Assembly: GCA_003255065.1 (NCBI GenBank)
Contig: QAOA01008029.1
Coordinates: 597,061-661,060 of the forward strand
DNA from: Cercis canadensis
Lineage: Eukaryota > Streptophyta > Magnoliopsida > Fabales > Fabaceae
Reading direction: 5' to 3'
Length of the DNA stretch: 64,000 nucleotides
The notes beneath the pieces are model-generated. The model did no database searches and was not told the DNA's origin. It was given only the letters and a program-made list of their open reading frames with translations. Both the position numbers and the translations under genes were made by a program. Positions 1 through 12,273 of the stretch are shown one piece after another (positions within the stretch are counted from its first letter, which is position 1; every line of letters starts with the position of its first letter).

Positions 1-12
1 TCTGTTTGAGAG

Positions 13-128
13 TTTTTTTGGAGGGGAGAGGAGAGGAGAGGAGAGGAAAGGGAGGGAAAGGAAAGGGAGGGGTTTTCCTCTCCTTTGTTTGGATGATTAA
101 AATGAGGAAAAGGAAAAGGAAAGGAAAG
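13..128. repeat. Purine-rich simple repeat
   Basis: A run of GGAGAGGAGAG and GGAAAGG type units with almost no pyrimidines, followed by GGAAAAGGAAAGG units. It is low-complexity sequence and no gene signal is visible. A single N at 231 and a poly-G tract around an N at 372 follow it. Confidence 0.7.
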
Positions 129-396
129 GAAATGTCTTATTGTAAAATATTTTTACTAGTTTATCCTTTATTATCTTTTCACTCTTTTTTTCTAATTCAA
201 TTTTTTAATTATAAATGTAATTATTATTTANGAATCACAACTTAAGAAACTAAGATTCTCATGTTTAGTATAAGATTTTAAAATAACATTCTCAAGCAAA
301 TAGGATTCCTGGGAACTATTTTTTAGCAAGTTTCTCACAAAATAATTCCCATGGAGAGGGGGGGGGGGGGTNGGGGGGGGTTGGTTGGGATACTTA

Positions 397-1547
397 GGGC
401 CTGTTTACTTTAGCCATTTGGAATTAGATATGAAAATGTGTTTGGTTCAATAAATAAAAAATGTTTTCATTGAAAACAACTGAAAACATTTCCTAAAACA
501 CAATGTAAACTGAAACCGTAAAAAAGACGTTTTCAGTATTTTTAAACTATGACCGGTGGCAATTTTGCAATTTTATCAAACTTTTTTTTTTTCCTCAACG
601 AGACTCACTCCTTCTCGCGTTGCTCTCAATTCAGCAACTGAAAAATTCTAAGAGAGATAGATATGGAAGAAGAAGAAGAAGAAACTAAGAGAGAGAGAGA
701 GACTGAATTTCAGAATCAAATTGAGACTCTTTACTTAGCACATATTGATAAAGGAGACAAAGGATTGCCCAAAAGCAAGAAGACCCACCAAGGTCGAGAG
801 AAAAGAAGCAACGAGGATGAGAGACCCACCGACATGAAGCAAAAAAGAGAACTAGAGAGCAAGAATTGGGGAAGAAAGAAAAAAGAGTGAGATTGAGAGG
901 AAGAACCATTAAGCAAGAGAGAAAAAAAGCAAAGGAAAAAAGAAAGACGGAGAACAGAGCTGAAAGAGGAGAAAGACGCAGAGCTACAGTGGGAGAGGGA
1001 GGATCGAGAAGGGGAAGAACTTGTTTGGAATTTTCAGAGTGCGTTGGGTGTCTCCTTCAAATTTGGAGCTGTTCTCGTTGATTGACATTAGAGGCTTTGG
1101 AAGGAGAAAGGAGGGTAAAAGTTTGAAACAGTTCTTGCAATTTATGTAGCCCTCTGGTATATTTTGATGGAAAGGAATGCTCTTCTTTTCAAGGATGTTT
1201 CATTGGATTTAAAGCTGTTGTGGACAGTATTTCATGTCCTCTCTTTGGTGCTCAATCCATGGTCTCTTTGATGGCATTTCTTTGACAGACATGAGGCACG
1301 ATTGGAGGGCTCTGCTAGTGGCAGAACATGGAGAGGAGGAGAGGAAGAACTCGAACAGAGAAAATAGAAGAGTAACATAGCAGAGCTACGGTGGGAGAGG
1401 GAGGAGGGGATGTAGATTGAAAATGGAAATAGAAATTTTTTTAACAAACATATTTTCTAAAAATGAAAACGTGAAAATGAAAATACATTTTAAGAAATGA
1501 AAATACAAAATGGAAACATGAAAACATTTCTTAAAACAAACAGGCCC
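397..1547. mobile_element. PIF/Harbinger-like (Tourist-type) non-autonomous element
   Basis: The element starts with gggcctgttt and ends with the exact inverted copy aaacaggccc, and TTA stands on both sides (394-396 and 1548-1550). A TTA/TAA target duplication with this kind of terminus is typical of PIF/Harbinger and Tourist elements. The sequence just inside both ends is also inverted-similar, rich in gaaaac/gttttc words. No transposase is visible inside. The 1151-bp interior holds a purine-rich stretch, a LINE-like coding remnant (about 1030-1330), and a motif gcagagctac(a/g)gtgggagaggga found twice (about 978 and 1379). The assignment rests on termini and a 3-bp duplication, so a chance match is possible but unlikely given the symmetric placement. 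Confidence 0.6.
1030..1330 (+). pseudogene. Degenerate LINE reverse-transcriptase C-terminus (zf-RVT tail)
   Basis: Reading across two or three frameshifts gives RWVSPSNLELFSL, then a KRR/GGKSLKQFLQFM-like stretch, LWYILMERNALLFKDVSLDL, and GLFDGISLTDMRHDWRALL. This order resembles the end of plant non-LTR retrotransposon polyproteins, where a W..WKERN..F.D motif is followed by a short D(I)SL.D..RDW.A.L tail. No single frame stays open and there are stops, so it is a dead fragment. It lies wholly inside the Harbinger-like element, so it was either captured by it or inserted into it. The match is by eye only. Confidence 0.4.
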
Positions 1548-1550
1548 TTA

Positions 1551-3589
1551 GATTTCTATGTCATGGGAAACTTTTTTAAAATGTAAAAAGTCTATTTTAC
1601 CCATAACCCTATCCCCAAAATCCCTACTCATGCTCATTTGCCTCTCCACAACACAACGACGCAGGAGACCCTCTTCAGCGACAACCGCCTCCATTCCTCA
1701 CATCCAACCATCGCTTCTCGCTTCCCCTTGGGCTCAATCACTCTGTTTTCCAGGTATGTGAATGCTTTCTAGTCTTTTATGGCCAAATCTTTTTTTCTTT
1801 TATGACCATCGCTTCTTGCTGATTTTGATTAATAGCACAAGCAGAAATCCGATTCTTTGAGGTTAGTTTTCACAAGAAACACAAAGAAATCCTTCTATTC
1901 CAAACATTAAAAGTAGACTCTAGAGCTTTCTGTTTACATCCTTTGGCGTCTGGGTTTAGATCGGAATGGGAAACTATTCAACAATGAAACATGGTCCCCC
2001 CAGACAGTTTCAAAAGCTTGTAAGGACTGGCAGGATTATTGGAGCAATCTGGGATTAGCAAACACGTAGTTTGGTATTTCTTGTCCTTTAGCAATCTGAT
2101 GTAGGTTTTCTCCTAATGTTGTAGTTGTTGTTAGTGGTGCAGAGCACTACTTAGTTTACTTTTCAGTTTCTGGTTTTGTTCCCTCTCATATTATGGAGTG
2201 GGTGTTGGGCATATATACTCGTTGGTGTCTGATTGATGTACTTTTTAGTTTAGGCTTTAGGGGAAGACTATCCTACACCATTGTCTTATTTGTTTTTTAC
2301 ATTGTTTTGGTTTTATCATACTGGTAATGTTAACAATTTAATTTTTACTGAATCAATGTGTTGGTTATATATATTGAGAAAATTTAAGTAAACCATTGAT
2401 ACCAATTGTCGTGGGCAAGCAGGATTGCAAGGTACTTGTGCAACTCCTACGAGAAAACAAGTTAGCCTATCCCATTTGATTCAATCCACAAATGTTAAGT
2501 GATTAAGTAACTCATAATATACCCAAGACTTAATAATAGTGCATCCCGCAAGCATAACAACATTAGCATCCACATTAAAGCATCTTGAGTATTGCACACC
2601 ACAAGCAAGCCAACCCACAAGACAAGTGGGCATCATAAGTAAGTGTCACACACTAGTGAGCAAAACATAAGGCAACATGTATGTAAGAAGAGGGGCTACT
2701 TCTATTGATAGGTATATATGCGATACAATACATTTACAATGTGTAAGGAAAGTAAAAAACAACACAAAGCCTACTCTTACGCTAGTACCAAGTCTAATAA
2801 AATTTAAATTATATTAACTATGCTAATATAATATAAAACCAAAACAAATGTGAGACAAGACATATCTTGTCTCAATGGTGTAAGATAGTCGCACCCTTTG
2901 ATTTATTATCTTAAATGATAACTTCTTATCTTCTGGTTAAATTTATTTTTTTAAAAAAAAAATTGAAAGTAGACTCTATTGCATTGAGTTGCAACTTAAG
3001 AAAGTGAGCCTTAGAACTCACCACTAAAAGCATGTCTCTCAAAGCTTAAATTGGGTTCAAATCCTTTTCGAAAGATCTCTCAAGGAGTAAAATACAATAC
3101 TCAAAATTGTAATTGTTCAAATGTTATTGAAAACAAGTGGAGTGAGATTTTATTTATTCTATTTTAGTAACATAGTGTTGTTGATGGTCAATATCCATAC
3201 CTAGATACATGGTAGGTGGAATAGGCTGTAACAAGTGAAAGAAGTTAATCTATAACAAGTTGAGTAGGTAAGTTGCAAAATAAAGTTCAGGTACGTCATG
3301 TGGAATGGAGGCAATGTGGACATTTTCGGGATGCATAGCTAGCACGATTCAAGTTGCCTGATTGAAGTTGATGATGGCTTGGGGCTCATTGGGTCAGGTG
3401 GGCCTAAACTTAGTGATTGGGCTGGCCCATTCCAAAGGCCCAATGGGGTGTCTAGAGTAGGTACACAACAAGTGTCTACTCTTCCCCTATTAAATTTTAA
3501 TACTCTATCATTTGAAATTAAAAAAAAAAAAAAATGGCAACAATATGATAGAAAGAACAAGCTGCATAGATCAGGACAAAATATTAACT
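1551..3589. other. Intergenic, no supported gene
   Basis: The interval holds short open frames only (for example 1558-1761) with no recognisable domain. A C-rich stretch at 1610-1760 resembles a plant 5' leader but leads into no coding exon that I can follow. Poly-A/T tracts occur at 2945-2965 and 3520-3535. Confidence 0.5.
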
Positions 3590-4744
3590 AGAAATATGTA
3601 CCAAAAAAAATATAATAATAAGTGTACATTCAGCGTGGAATTTTTAATAAGTAAGCTGTACAAAATATTTATTGAAAGCAAATTAATACATTTAATATTG
3701 TTAAATTAGGATAGAAGATAACAATTGAAAGCTATTATTGTAACATAAAATAATTTACCATTTTGTTGTTTTATGAGGACTTNAGATAACAATTGAAAAC
3801 TATTTGTAACATAAAATAATTTACCATTTTGTTGTTTTATGAGGACTTTTTTTTTCTTTCTTGCGAAAAATAAATGTATCATATATAATAACAAGGTATA
3901 TATACCAAAAAAAAAATATAATAATAAGTGTACATTTTGCTTGGAATTTTTAATACGTAAGCCCTACAAAACATTATTGCAAGAAAATTAATACATTTAT
4001 TATTTGTAGGCAGAAGATAATAATTGAAAATTATTATTTTAACATAAAATAATTGATCATTTTCTTTTTTTATGAGGATTTATTTATATTGCTTGGGAAA
4101 ATTAACTAAATTATTTAACCAATCTTTCTCAATCGACCGTAGCATAAATCATATATAATAACTAGAAATCTGTACCAAAAAATAAATAGAATAATAAGTG
4201 TCCATTCAACTCAGGATTTTTAATAAGTAAGCCGTACAAAAATTATTGAAAAATAAAATTAATACATTTATTACTGATAAATTAGGATATAATATAACAA
4301 TTGAAAACTATTATTGTAAGAGTAAATAATTGACCATTTTGTTGTTTTATGAGGACTTATTTTTTCTTCTTAAAGGGGAAAAATAAATTGTTTAACCAGT
4401 CTTTCTACATCAAGTGACACAAAGTAATTGACCATTTTTTTTTTTGGTAACAAGTAATTAACCATTTTGTTGTTATGTGAGGATTTTTTTTTCTTGCTTG
4501 AGAAAATTAAATTGTTTAACCAATCTTTATCTATTGACTATAGCAATGAGTCATATATAATGACTAGATACCTCTATTAAAAAAATATAATATTAAGTGT
4601 ACACTCAACTTGGAATTTTAAATAAGTAAGCTGTACAAAAATTATTGAAAAATTGAAAGCAAATTAATACATTTATTATTGGTAAATTAAAACAGAAGAT
4701 AACAATTGAAAACTATTATTGTAACATCAAATAATTGACCATTT
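3590..4744. repeat. Diverged tandem array, about four units
   Basis: Units begin near 3592, 3893, 4161 and 4562. Each contains in the same order a taccaaaaaa...aataataagtg block, a ttttaataagtaagc.gtacaaa block, aattaatacattta, acaattgaaaactatt and a taattgaccattttgttgtt block. Unit length varies from about 270 to 400 bp because of internal indels, and the last copy is partial. Part of the first unit (3711-3782 against 3784-3848) is duplicated across a single N at 3783 and is probably an assembly artefact. No coding function is visible. Confidence 0.75.
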
Positions 4745-5301
4745 TGAGAGAGTAGTGACAATCCTTCAGATCTAGCTCGTTCCTATCAAATATTCCGTGA
4801 TGAGTTTGTCCTCTAAACTACTAGCAAATTAAAATATGTCTTGATTGGGCCCCATTCTGAAATACCCACAAATATAACTACTAGCAAATTGAATTGCAGC
4901 CACTCATTAATTTAATTGCATACACGCTTGATAGATTTTGAGTTTGATAAAAACCAACTAGGTGAAAATATCAAATTCTATATATTAATCATACTGTACA
5001 TTTGCCTATAATTACACAGCACATTTATATTTTGTATTTTTAACTACGACTTTGAATTCGAACACAAAACTCACAAAACTTAATAATGATTTCAGTACTA
5101 CTCAACTACAAGTTGTTTGTTACAATTACAGAAAACATGACAACAAACTAATGATTATCATTAAGTGGGTACTGGTACCATCTTTTGGTGAGTGGTTTTT
5201 TATTTTGCTTAGGACAACCACTTCAATATTACTTGGCGACAGTCATTTGGTGGTCAGTGGATATTCTAAACTTGCCCAAGAATTTAATTCATCATTTCCC
5301 T

Positions 5302-5309
5302 TATAAATA
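5302..5309 (+). promoter_or_regulatory. TATA box of the dirigent gene
   Basis: The TATAAATA motif lies 106 bases before the ATG at 5415. A transcript starting about 30 bases downstream would begin near 5330-5340. That start excludes the in-frame ATG at 5325 and supports the downstream start codon. Confidence 0.55.
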
Positions 5310-5414
5310 AAGGTCATAGGATGCATGGTTGCAAAAAAACTAGCACAAGTAGCTCTATTCCCAGCTATTGTTTCTTCTTGGTGCCCTTGCAAGTTAGTTG
5401 ACAATCATATATCA

Positions 5415-5960
5415 ATGGCTCAAAATTTTCCAAAACTCACTAAGTTCTTCTTCCTTGTTCTACTAGCCATGGCCAAACTTTCTGTCAGTACTTGGGAAAC
5501 ATGTGGTGTTATAGAAGAAACCCAGCTAACCTTTTACTTTCATGACGTCAGCACTGGACCTAATGCTACAGTCATCCCAGTTGCAGGTATTGCTGGAAGA
5601 GAATGGAATTTTAGACAAATTGGAACAGTTTATGTCATTGATGAACCAATAACAGAAGGACCTGAGAGGGACTCTCCCTCAGTGGGTCGTTGCCAAGGGT
5701 TGTTCGCAACAGCAAGCTTCGATGGGCTTCACTCCCATGTCATTATGTCAATTTTGTTCACCAATGAAGCTTACAATGGGAGCACCTTGGAAATACAAGG
5801 TACTAGCAAGCAATTTGAGCAAACTGGGGAAGTTTCTGTGGTTTCTGGGACAGGAAAGTTTCGGTTTGTGAGAGGGTATGCTTCGTTTAAGACAATTTTC
5901 TGGGATAATGTTACCACATATGCAATTCTTCAGGTGGACATCACTCTGAGGCATTACTAA
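5415..5960 (+). CDS. Dirigent protein, secreted
   Basis: This is a single-exon gene for a 181-residue dirigent-family protein. These secreted beta-barrel proteins steer stereoselective coupling of phenoxy radicals in lignan or lignin-related metabolism in the apoplast; many family members have no proven substrate. Residues 1-25 form a signal peptide with a hydrophobic core (FFFLVLLAMA). The mature part has the family blocks: LTFYFHDVSTG (38-48), VGRCQGLFATASFDG (90-104), EIQGTS (126-131) and SVVSGTGKFRFVRGYA (141-156). Sequons for N-glycosylation stand at N50, N121 and N165. The length is normal for the family. An in-frame ATG at 5325 would add 30 residues without signal-peptide character and lies upstream of the expected transcript start, so I chose 5415. 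The subfamily (DIR-a versus DIR-b/d) cannot be decided by eye. Confidence 0.93.
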   Translation: MAQNFPKLTKFFFLVLLAMAKLSVSTWETCGVIEETQLTFYFHDVSTGPNATVIPVAGIAGREWNFRQIGTVYVIDEPITEGPERDSPSVGRCQGLFATASFDGLHSHVIMSILFTNEAYNGSTLEIQGTSKQFEQTGEVSVVSGTGKFRFVRGYASFKTIFWDNVTTYAILQVDITLRHY

Positions 5961-6505
5961 GGCTATGCTTGAATCAGATGAAAATTAAGTTGAGTGCTGT
6001 AAATTGTTGACGAGAAAGAGCCATTTCAATGTTAACTATTTTGTTGAAACATTAGAAAAATATATTAGTATTAATGTAGGTTACAATGGAGCCTGTAAAC
6101 TAGATGCAAGCTAGTTTTGACAATATTTGGGAGCCTGTAAACTAGATGCTCGAGTTAGTGATCATTAGAGTTATGTTTCTTCTCTTTTGTTGGGCTTTAA
6201 AGCCCCGTTGTCTACCCAAAAAAAATTGCTTATGTTGGCTATTTATAATTGTTAAGTTTGGTGCTTATTCTGAACAGGAGTCTAAGAGTGCATTGGACCT
6301 TCTGGTTCTGGACCCTGGCCATGGCTTGTTGAGTAAGTATATATAACACTAACATATGAAAATCAAATGATAATGCAATGGCTAAAAGAGAAATGATGTA
6401 TATCTTCACATGCTTTTGAAATCAAGGCTCAACAGCCCCAGAATCCTTGACCTAGAGCAGCTCTATGGCTGAGTACAAAAGAGAACACCATCGTAGAAGT
6501 TGTTG

Positions 6506-6531
6506 GTATATATATATATATATATATATAT
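6506..6531. repeat. (TA)n microsatellite
   Basis: An uninterrupted TA run of about 13 units. Confidence 0.9.
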
Positions 6532-6856
6532 TATGTTTAAATGTTACAACTTCTCTATATGCTTATTGTGTTTAAAGGCTTTTGTTATTAGCCTTAAAGC
6601 CATTCGGTTATTGCTCTGTAACTACATTATAATATGCTGTGATGTGCTTTGATTGGCTGAATGGTTTTAGCTTTTAATTAGCATTAAGCAGCCAAATTTC
6701 ATTCTCTTTTATTGGCCAACGGTTTGGCATTTGATACCCTGTTAAAGGAAAACGTTTAAGCCATATTATGGATTGTGTAATTAGCTTTAAGTGGCTAACA
6801 GCTAGCTTAATGTGAAGGGTCATATTTTACTTTATATATGTGTGCTCCTACAATAT

Positions 6857-6859
<3 letters not shown>

Positions 6860-6888
<29 letters not shown>
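6860..6888. repeat. (TA)n microsatellite
   Basis: An uninterrupted TA run of about 14 units. Confidence 0.9.
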
Positions 6889-6891
<3 letters not shown>

Positions 6892-7267
6892 GCAACCTAA
6901 TTGTATTGTATGCATATTTTTTGCTTATATTGTGTGAGTAAACATTTGAGTAAAGAATGATGTTAGAAAGAGTCATTTCATCATATTTGTGCAGAATATT
7001 TGAGAATAAACGGTATGGCTATCAAGCTGTTGTATCATGGAGGCAACGCGTCTAGAACTTGCTGCACCTGGTGAAAATATTAAGAATCACTTGCGAGATG
7101 TATGAATTGTCTTAAAGAAAGCAAGATACATATGTTTCATCTTGGTGTCACATCTCTAATTTTCTTTAACCTATTATTACTATTTGTACTATATTCTCTA
7201 TTTTCGTAGGCTTGGGAACAACAGAAGTTCTTACTCATCCATTGTCTCTAACTACTATTCATCATTT

Positions 7268-7268
<1 letters not shown>

Positions 7269-7304
<36 letters not shown>

Positions 7305-7326
7305 CACACACACACACACACACACA
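7269..7326. repeat. Compound (TA)n-(GA)n-(CA)n microsatellite
   Basis: Three different dinucleotide tracts follow each other directly, TA then GA then CA. The frame through it is low complexity and not a gene. Confidence 0.9.
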
Positions 7327-9239
7327 ACCATTTGTTGGTAAAGTTCTTCAAAAGTTTAAAACACTATTAGTATGATTAAAAAATGGACTTGCAAAAACAA
7401 TTTTATGCAGGTAAAACTTGTACAAAGTACATGCAGGTCTAGAAAGTAATATGTATAGTCCTGTTTGCTGGAGAAAGCCTTTGGGTGTGCTTGGAGACAT
7501 GCACTTGTTTCTACTGAACATATACAACACTTGTTAACAATGGTAGAATGAGATATAATGCAATCAAGAAATAGTTATTCTTAATTTGTGTACTTTTTAA
7601 ATAAGAACCATAACGTGATATTTAAATACCTACTATTTATAGGGATGCAGAAACTGTCTTGGTGCATGAAAATTAGCTCAAAGAAAAAAATTAGATATGG
7701 AATCATGTTACAACATTGCTGTTAAAGTCTTTTGAAAAGGAAATAATTTTCTTCAAAAGAAGAACATAAAAAAAAGGAAAAAAGAAAAATAAGAGATTCA
7801 GCTAAATGCTGTAAGTCAAGAACACCCAATTAATGAATAATTTCTTCCGTTGTCAATGGTACGAGCTCAGCATCATTGTTATCTAGGAAATTCATAAGAT
7901 AATATAATTTATATTGTGAAAACAAAATTTTGTAGTTTTCTGTAGTTACCTTGGTTTAAAACTAATAAAATATGAAAGAGCACAAAAAGGAGCATGATAG
8001 CACAAGAAGATAGGAGAAAGAGAATCATTAAAAATACATCAAACAATAAGATAATTATAGAAAAATAGTAGTCAGTCAACATGCGCTTGAATGAGATGTG
8101 TAATAACTTTAAGACATTCGTACCAACAAGCCAACGCAAGTGGGCTTAGGGTTCTGGTTTAGGGCTATGCGCCTCTCAAGTTCTAATTAAGTTCGAATCC
8201 CCTACAACCAATAATCTCTCTTTTACTAGACATCTTTACTTAGAGAGATTTCCTAGTCTCTAGAGTCTGGTTGAATAGCCTCCTCTAAGGATCAATAACA
8301 TCTTAGAGATAATATTCTGGATAGGCATTTGTCTACCCTTTCATGGATCTCTAGAAATGCCACTAGCACCTTGCCCAATAGCATTGAAATAATATATCCT
8401 TACATACTATTATTTTTATTTTGTCTCATAGTTCTTTNAAAAAAAAAAAAAAAAAAAGATGCAGCATTCTGGACACTCACAACTTTACCTATTGATCATA
8501 TGAAACAGTGCAAAATATTACAACTTTGAAATACTTTCAATTATCTTGACAAAGGATGAGAAAGATCATATATAGGCTGTAAGAATATATGCATGTTGGT
8601 CTTGGGCTATTTTTGGAGCAAGCGGTTCATCAAGATAAAAAGAAAACAAATTTTTGATGCCATTATTTTGAGCATTTGTAGCTTTATTTAGCTATTAAAA
8701 GTGAATTTCGATAGAGAATATTTCTCAAAACTAATGGGAAATGCTGATGTGTCAAAAAATAAATTTTATTATTATTCAAATAAGCATGATATGGAACATA
8801 TAGACAAGAGAGAAAGGGAAAGAATAGAAGCCTCTGATAGCAGGTCTAGATCTAGCCTTAATGGTCCTGAAATAATAATTTCACCGTTCAAATTGAAGGA
8901 CTACGTCTTGAAAATCTCTCCATAAAATTTCAGATTAATCCAATGGTAAATGACTCTTCATCAGACGTTTGATGAAAACTGCCAGAATATAGAAAATCTC
9001 TAATCTCAGGTCCAGTTTAACTAGTAAGATTGTCAAATTCACAATCCCACCGTCCATATTCAAGAGTTATGTCTGTGAAACCTCTTCACAAAATTTCAGC
9101 TCGATTTAACAGTGAATAACTTTGTATCTCCTATTTGATGAACAGCTCCCTCTCCCTTAATTTAGAGCCAAAACGGCCCATGTGGCACTTCATCAGCCAA
9201 AGTAGCAGTAAAAAAATTTTTTTTAGTGTCATCTCAGCT

Positions 9240-9388
9240 TTCTCCGTTAGTCTATGAATGGATACCTAACGGCTGGACTGAAAATGAAAAATTTGAACAA
9301 ATAGAATGATCAAATCATTGAGTTTAAAAATTGGGGCATTGATTTATAAGAATCGTTAAAGTTGAGAGACTAAAATTACAATTAAGCC
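9240..9388. mobile_element. One end of a MULE-like foldback element (family 3)
   Basis: The inverted reading starts ggcttaattgtaattttagt, continues through an aacgatt.ttat block and an aactcaatgatttg block, and matches the terminal repeat of the complete element at 33084-33869. The opposite end was not found upstream, so this copy looks truncated. Confidence 0.45.
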
Positions 9389-10393
9389 AACTTTTAAGGA
9401 AATGGAGAAATTTGAACTTTTGGAGACGCTAACAAATAGAGCTTTTGCACCTTTTATTTTGTAGAAGTTCTCATCAGTGATAGGTCAAAATTAAAGGGAA
9501 AAAATACTTCTTAATTATTATATATATATTCAAATACAAATTAGCTTCATAAAAAATTACAGATTATTAAAAATATTTTGAACAAGTGCGTATTCTTAAA
9601 ATTACATATCCTCGATTAAAGCATTGTCCTCATTTCATGATTGGATTCTTATTTAAGGAAGAAAGGATATAAATTATCTATGCAAAGTTGCAAAACTTAA
9701 ATCATCCAGTGGGCAATGGTTCAACGACCACTCCCTGGGTAATATATATTATATACCACGTGAGCCATGCCTTTGGTTTTGCCAGAGTCTAACTGACCCC
9801 TAATTTGTCTTCAAATTTTTTTAAAAAAATGTTATGATAAAGGCTTTTCAACATATCAAATTATTTTAAAGAAGACAATTAGATTAGAACTGCAATAATT
9901 GCATACGCAAATGTCTATTATTGCAATGGAACCACTTGATGCTGGACCACAAAATCGTCAGCCTAATTAAATCGATCATGGAGAATTGTGTGTATACGTT
10001 TTGATATGCTAAGATAGCTGAAGTTTAAAGGGAGAAAATATCAAGAATAAAAGAAAAAATTAATAGCCTTTGATGCATGTGTATATTATTTACCCTTTAA
10101 TTTTCTGTCATATATAGTGATCTTCTTTATCTAATCAGTTTTTAGGTCAAATATCTTGTTATCTTTGTTCCCTCTCTCTTTCTTTCTACTTTAACTTTCA
10201 ATAATTGTTGATAATTTAAAACTTTGAAAATTTTTTATCTAACAATTTAATTTTAGAGCTAGTACAAAATCAATTCAAATTTATCTTTTAAAGTCTTCTC
10301 TGCATGTCATACTTCCCTAATGTCAATTTCATCATAGGTTTGCCATGCCATTACCTTTTGGGTAGGGCATGTTGATGAGAAGGAGCAAATGTT

Positions 10394-10400
10394 TATATAA
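10394..10400 (+). promoter_or_regulatory. TATA box of the P450 gene
   Basis: TATATAA lies 39 bases before the ATG at 10433, which would leave a very short 5' leader. No other TATA candidate lies nearer than this in the preceding hundred bases. Confidence 0.5.
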
Positions 10401-10432
10401 GAATAGCCTGTTAAGAATCCTTAGAACTAGAA

Positions 10433-12273
10433 ATGGATTTTCTCTTCCAACCCTTATTACTGATTTTCATAATCTTGATTCTATCAAGCTATTTTATCCA
10501 CAAAAGAAAACCAAGTGGACCTAAAACTCTTCCTCCAGGTAGTTTTGGATGGCCTCTACTGGGTGAAACCCACCAATTCCTCTTCAAGGGGCTAGATCAT
10601 TTCCTTGAAGAGAGAAAGAAGAAGTACTCTTCAGATATCTTTAAAACAAATGTACTAGGAGAGCCAACAGTGGTTTTTAGTGGTCCTGCTGGAAACAAAT
10701 TCATCTCCATGAATGAACCAAAGCTTGTCAAGGCATACTATTTGAAAACCCAGAGGAGATTCTTCAATTTGCCGGAGCGGCGTAATCATTCCCCTCATCC
10801 AGCCATGTCAAAACAAGGAGCAGCTGCTGCAGTTCAGATATTGGGATTTCTCAAACCAGAAGGGCTAACCAGGTACATGGCACAGATTGAATCCATAACA
10901 CAGCAGCATTTCACTACATATTGGGAAGGAAAGAATGAAGTACAAGTGTACCCGCTCATCAAGACCTTTGTGTTGACATTGGTTCATCAATTCTACTTAG
11001 GTATAAATGACCCAGATCGCGCTGCTAAATTTGTCAACAACTTTGATAACTTGCATTTTGGGATTCATTCTATACCTGTGAATTTTCCCGGCACAAAATA
11101 TTATCATGCCCTAAAGGCTGCAGCTGCAATTCGCGAAGAGATCCAATGTATAATCAAAGAGAAGATTGAAGCTCTTTCCAAGGGGTTTAGTATGGAAGAC
11201 CTAATAGGACATGTAATTGCAGCAGAGCAGGGTGGGAAGTTTGTGCCAAGTATTGAAATATGTAACATAATCATGGGACTGATGCATGGAAGCTATACAT
11301 CAGTAGTCACTACCTTGGCTTTCATGATCAAACACATTGGACAGCAACCTAATATCTACCATAAAATCTTATCTGGTACTCATCTCTGCTCACTTATTTC
11401 TTTTCTATGATATATAATTATAACGCTAACTATTCAATATGACATGTGATATTCATACCACAAAAAGAATTGACAACTAGAATGATACGTGGATTCAATA
11501 AAACAGATGGAAAATACCACTTGTGGTAATGATCGGCCAAAGAATTTCAGTTTCAGCCACTAAATGAAGTTTTCCCTTCTCCTTTTCTTTGGCCAAAATA
11601 CACAAATATTGTAAGCCAAATGAGAAGATGAGAAAGATATGCTTTCCATTCTATAAGATATATTCTAACATAACATATATATATACTTTTATGAATCAGA
11701 GCACACTGATATTGCTAAATCAAGAGGAACTGGCTCAGCACTTGATTGGGTAAGCATACAGAAAATGAAATATACTTGGGCAGTTGCAGAGGAGGCCATG
11801 AGACTCTATCCACCAGCACCAGGACCATTCAGAGAGGTAGTAACAGATATCAATTATTCAGGTTTAACCATTCCAAAGGGATGGAAGGTATGCTAAAATT
11901 TTGAGAGATTCGAGTTAGTAAATTAAACTGTACAAGCATCTACTTCTAATTAGTTAACAATAACATCTTTCTCTGGCAGATCTTTTGGGCAATTACTGCA
12001 ACAAATAAGAATCCCATGCACTTCCCTGACCCTGAAAACTTCGATCCCTCAAGGTTTCTAGGAAATCGTCCTGCTCCTTACACTTATATACCATTTGGTT
12101 CAGGACCAAGAACTTGCCCTGGCAAGGATTACACACGATTTGTGGTTCTCACTTTCATTCATCATCTTATAACAAAGCTCAAGTGGGAAGTTATATTTCC
12201 TGAGGAGAAAATTTCTGGTGCCATGGTGCCTATTCCAGCCAAAGGAATTCCAATTCGCCTTCAACAACTTTAG
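10433..12273 (+). CDS. Cytochrome P450, CYP716-like (CYP85 clan)
   Basis: Three exons, 10433-11375, 11700-11887 and 11980-12273, join in frame with GT..AG introns to 474 codons, the usual CYP716 length. The family mostly oxidises triterpene or diterpene skeletons at the ER membrane. Residues 1-22 form the membrane anchor, followed by the proline-rich hinge LPPGSFGWPLLGET. Downstream are ExxR (E346-A-M-R349), FDPSRF, the haem loop PFGSGPRTCPGKD with Cys423, and the C-terminal PIPAKGIPIRL typical of CYP716. Oddly, the oxygen-activation motif in helix I reads G286-S-Y-T-S290, where the family normally has G-H/x-D/E-T. The acidic residue is therefore tyrosine. The region after NEPKLVKA (YYLKTQRRFF) is also divergent from typical members. 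Family placement is firm and the substrate is unknown. Confidence 0.92.

Larger units (their letters stand above)
5961..9239. other. Intergenic between dirigent and P450 genes
   Basis: No supported gene is present. The stretch holds dinucleotide microsatellites, a poly-A tract around a single N at 8438, and short frames without domains. Around 8830-9150 two related blocks (ttcaccgttcaaattgaagg and cccaccgtccatattcaaga, each followed by gaaa(a/c)ctct.cataaaatttcag) suggest an old tandem repeat of about 165 bp. Confidence 0.5.

Noticed and set aside
663..890. Acidic frame starting MEEEEEE
   Set aside because: It is a purine-rich simple repeat inside a transposon, and both strands are open for the same reason.
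5325..5414. Upstream in-frame ATG of the dirigent gene
   Set aside because: It would put 30 residues before the signal peptide and lies at or before the expected transcript start after the TATA box at 5302.
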